From the NCBI GenBank assembly GCA_012523385.1, contig JAAYIO010000179.1, positions 1 through 13,737 on the forward strand: DNA of 13,737 nucleotides, given 5' to 3'. Within the stretch, counting starts at the first letter, position 1. Each line of letters starts with the position of its first letter. Shown one piece after another: positions 11,856-13,737 of the stretch. The notes beneath the pieces were generated by a model, which saw only the letters and a list, made by a program, of their open reading frames with translations, was not told the DNA's origin and searched no databases. Source of the stretch: Methanomicrobiales archaeon (lineage in GTDB: Archaea; Halobacteriota; Methanomicrobia; Methanomicrobiales; Methanomicrobiaceae). The position numbers and the translations under genes were made by a program.

Positions 11856-13737
11856 ACCACAGACAATGAGCAAGCTGCTTATTGCAGCGTCGAAAGATCA
11901 GCTTGAAGCCGTAGTACGTGAGTTGTATCGTCACAATCTCTTCCATATCGAAGATTTTGTAGAATCCGATCCAAAGGGCCTTGAGGGATGTAAAATAGGC
12001 ATGCCTCTCCCTGGAGCGAGTGAATCATCGTCAGATCTTGTCCGTATCCGTTCGATTGAGAACACCTATGGTGTATCTAGTAAATCCATGGATGCAGACG
12101 AAACGAAGATCTCGACATCTGCGGTCAAAAAGCGCATTGATAGTGAACTGTTGACTATCGAAAAGGATGCGTCAGCACTCTCTTGCGAAAAGATTTCGCT
12201 TGAGAACATGATTCGTGACTACGAGACACGGATTACAGAGCTGAAACCATTTACTGTATTTCCCACAAATCTTGCTGACCTGAAAGGGTTTGACAATTTT
12301 GTAGTATTTGCAGGGCTTGTTTCGGTCCCTGTTAGTCTCGGCGTCCCAAATGAGATGTTCATTGGTGCGTATGAAAAGAGCAACCTTCTGATTGCGGTTG
12401 TTTCCCGTGCCGATGCCGCTGTGGCTGAACGTGAACTCTTAGAAGCAGGGTTCCAGCCTATTCCGATTCCTGATGGGAATGAAACAGCAGGGTATCTGAC
12501 GATAGACTACACAAAAAAGATTACCGAACTCAAAACGAAACTTGAGGACGTATCTGAGCGAATTATCACTCAGAGTAAGAATAACGCAGCGTTTCTGGTG
12601 GCGTGCGATGAGCTTCTCACGGCAGAAGTGGAGCGTGCTCAGGCACCGCTTCGGTTCGCCACCACACAAGAGAAGTTTGTAGCAGAAGGATGGGTTCCTG
12701 CCGATACGGTAGCACAACTCATGGCAGATCTGCAAAAGGTAACCGGCGACAAGATCTTTATTTCAGAGGTCGAATTTGACCCTGTTGAAGAAGCAGTTCC
12801 GGTTGAGTATCATAATCCTGATTTCTCGAAACCGACCGAAATGCTGATGGACATCTATGCACGTCCAAAATACAAAGAATTTGATCCGACCATTCTGGTC
12901 TCTATCGTCTTCCCGATATTCTTTGGTTTCATCGTTGGTGATGTCGGCTACGGTATTATTATCCTGGCTCTCAGTTTGTATCTCAGGAAATTCATAAAAG
13001 AGGGTGCAGGGAAAGAACTCCTTGTTGTGCTCAGAAACGCAAGTGTTTCGAGTATCATCTTTGGTTTGATATACAGTGAAGCCCTTGGGTTTGCCCTTCC
13101 GTGGTCACCTATCGGGATTAACCGTCACTTAAATATCGGCAGTCATGCAAGCGGGGGCGCCCCGGATGCAGTTTTGATGCTGGTTCTTACCGCCTGGATA
13201 GGTATTCTTCACATTACGCTCGGCAGAGCACTCCATATGTACAATGCACACAGGATGATGAAGCCTGACCGCCACCGGAGTAAAGTTATCTTCGGCCAGT
13301 TTGGCTGGATTCTGGTCCTGTGGGGAATACTTCTTGTTCTGTGGTCCATGTTTGCTATGCCACTGATGCCCGACTTCAGCGGATTCCCTGCAATATTAGC
13401 AGGATTCAACGCGGTTGGTATCGCTGGTGCGGTTCTTCTCCTTGTGGGAATTATCGGTATCGGGCAGGACTCTTTGCTTGAACTTATGGAACTTCCGACA
13501 GTTATCAGCCACGTGCTGTCCTACACCCGTCTTGCTGCAGTAGGTCTTTCGTCAGTTGCAATTGCAATGGTTACAAACTTTATCGCAATTGAACTCATCA
13601 TTGAACCGCAGATGGCAAGTCTGAGTGTTGTCGGGGTTATTCTCATCTTAATTGGAGTCGTTGTGTTTTTGATTGGCCACACACTGAACCTTGCTCTTGG
13701 TGTTCTGGGTGGCGCACTACACTCGATTCGTTTACAC
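11848..13737 (+). CDS. ahaI: A-type ATP synthase subunit I (a-subunit), 3' partial
   Basis: Membrane subunit that forms the ion path with the rotor ring and couples ion flow to rotation. The frame is open for 630 codons from ATG 11848 to the window edge, without a stop. Residues 1 to about 340 form the cytoplasmic arm, with helical regions that contact the peripheral stalks. The membrane part begins at RPKYKEFDPTILVSIVFP (near 340-357) and contains GDVGYG, a hallmark of the family. Later comes SYTRLAAVGLSS, in which Arg561 is the essential arginine facing the rotor. The final residues GGALHSIRLH are the conserved near-C-terminal block, usually followed by HYVEFF-like sequence, so only some tens of residues are missing. 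It overlaps ahaH by eight bases and should be followed by ahaK and the rest of the operon to the right. Confidence 0.93.
   Translation, partial: MFEPQTMSKLLIAASKDQLEAVVRELYRHNLFHIEDFVESDPKGLEGCKIGMPLPGASESSSDLVRIRSIENTYGVSSKSMDADETKISTSAVKKRIDSELLTIEKDASALSCEKISLENMIRDYETRITELKPFTVFPTNLADLKGFDNFVVFAGLVSVPVSLGVPNEMFIGAYEKSNLLIAVVSRADAAVAERELLEAGFQPIPIPDGNETAGYLTIDYTKKITELKTKLEDVSERIITQSKNNAAFLVACDELLTAEVERAQAPLRFATTQEKFVAEGWVPADTVAQLMADLQKVTGDKIFISEVEFDPVEEAVPVEYHNPDFSKPTEMLMDIYARPKYKEFDPTILVSIVFPIFFGFIVGDVGYGIIILALSLYLRKFIKEGAGKELLVVLRNASVSSIIFGLIYSEALGFALPWSPIGINRHLNIGSHASGGAPDAVLMLVLTAWIGILHITLGRALHMYNAHRMMKPDRHRSKVIFGQFGWILVLWGILLVLWSMFAMPLMPDFSGFPAILAGFNAVGIAGAVLLLVGIIGIGQDSLLELMELPTVISHVLSYTRLAAVGLSSVAIAMVTNFIAIELIIEPQMASLSVVGVILILIGVVVFLIGHTLNLALGVLGGALHSIRLH

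Overview
The window looks like chromosomal DNA of a methanogenic archaeon, most likely of the order Methanomicrobiales. The grounds are the start of an A-type ATP synthase operon (subunits H and I), archaeal TATA-like and poly-T signals in place of bacterial ones, an archaellin-like pilin with a class III signal peptide, tandem KaiC-type ATPases, and a surface protein with a PEF-CTERM sorting tail. The order-level placement is inference from gene content and protein style, not from a marker gene.

Layout. (1) 1-960: the 3' part of a secreted seven-bladed RCC1-like propeller protein built from 38-residue repeats and ending in an archaeosortase (PEF-CTERM) signal. (2) 1034-3919: three genes with overlapping ends, tldD, tldE/pmbA and a BofA-family membrane protein. 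(3) 3975-5507, minus strand: two adjacent KaiC/RecA-type proteins. One has intact ATPase motifs; the other has lost the P-loop lysine and the catalytic glutamates. (4) 5658-10016, plus strand, divergent from (3): a type II/IV secretion-type motor ATPase (ArlI/FlaI-like), a nine-TM platform protein (ArlJ/FlaJ/TadC-like) and one archaellin/type IV pilin-like protein. (5) 10085-10707: a 50-residue zinc-ribbon protein overlapping an unrecognised 157-residue protein. (6) 10805-11299: a small lipoprotein with a very cysteine-rich signal peptide. (7) 11532-13737: ahaH and most of ahaI/atpI, the beginning of the ATP synthase operon, running off the right edge.

How they may work together. Blocks 3 and 4 share a 150-base divergent control region and form a compact archaellum-like or pilus-like unit: motor, platform, one filament subunit and two KaiC-fold partners (ArlH, the known motor partner, has the same fold). 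No ArlF/G/C/D/E genes are visible in the window. This is the best candidate for a poorly described system: a motor paired with an active KaiC-like ATPase and a pseudo-ATPase sister. The tldD-tldE-bofA block is a second interesting association, because it couples a soluble protease pair with a homologue of an intramembrane-protease inhibitor.

No tRNA, rRNA, CRISPR array or insertion sequence was seen. The longest non-coding stretch is 11300-11531.
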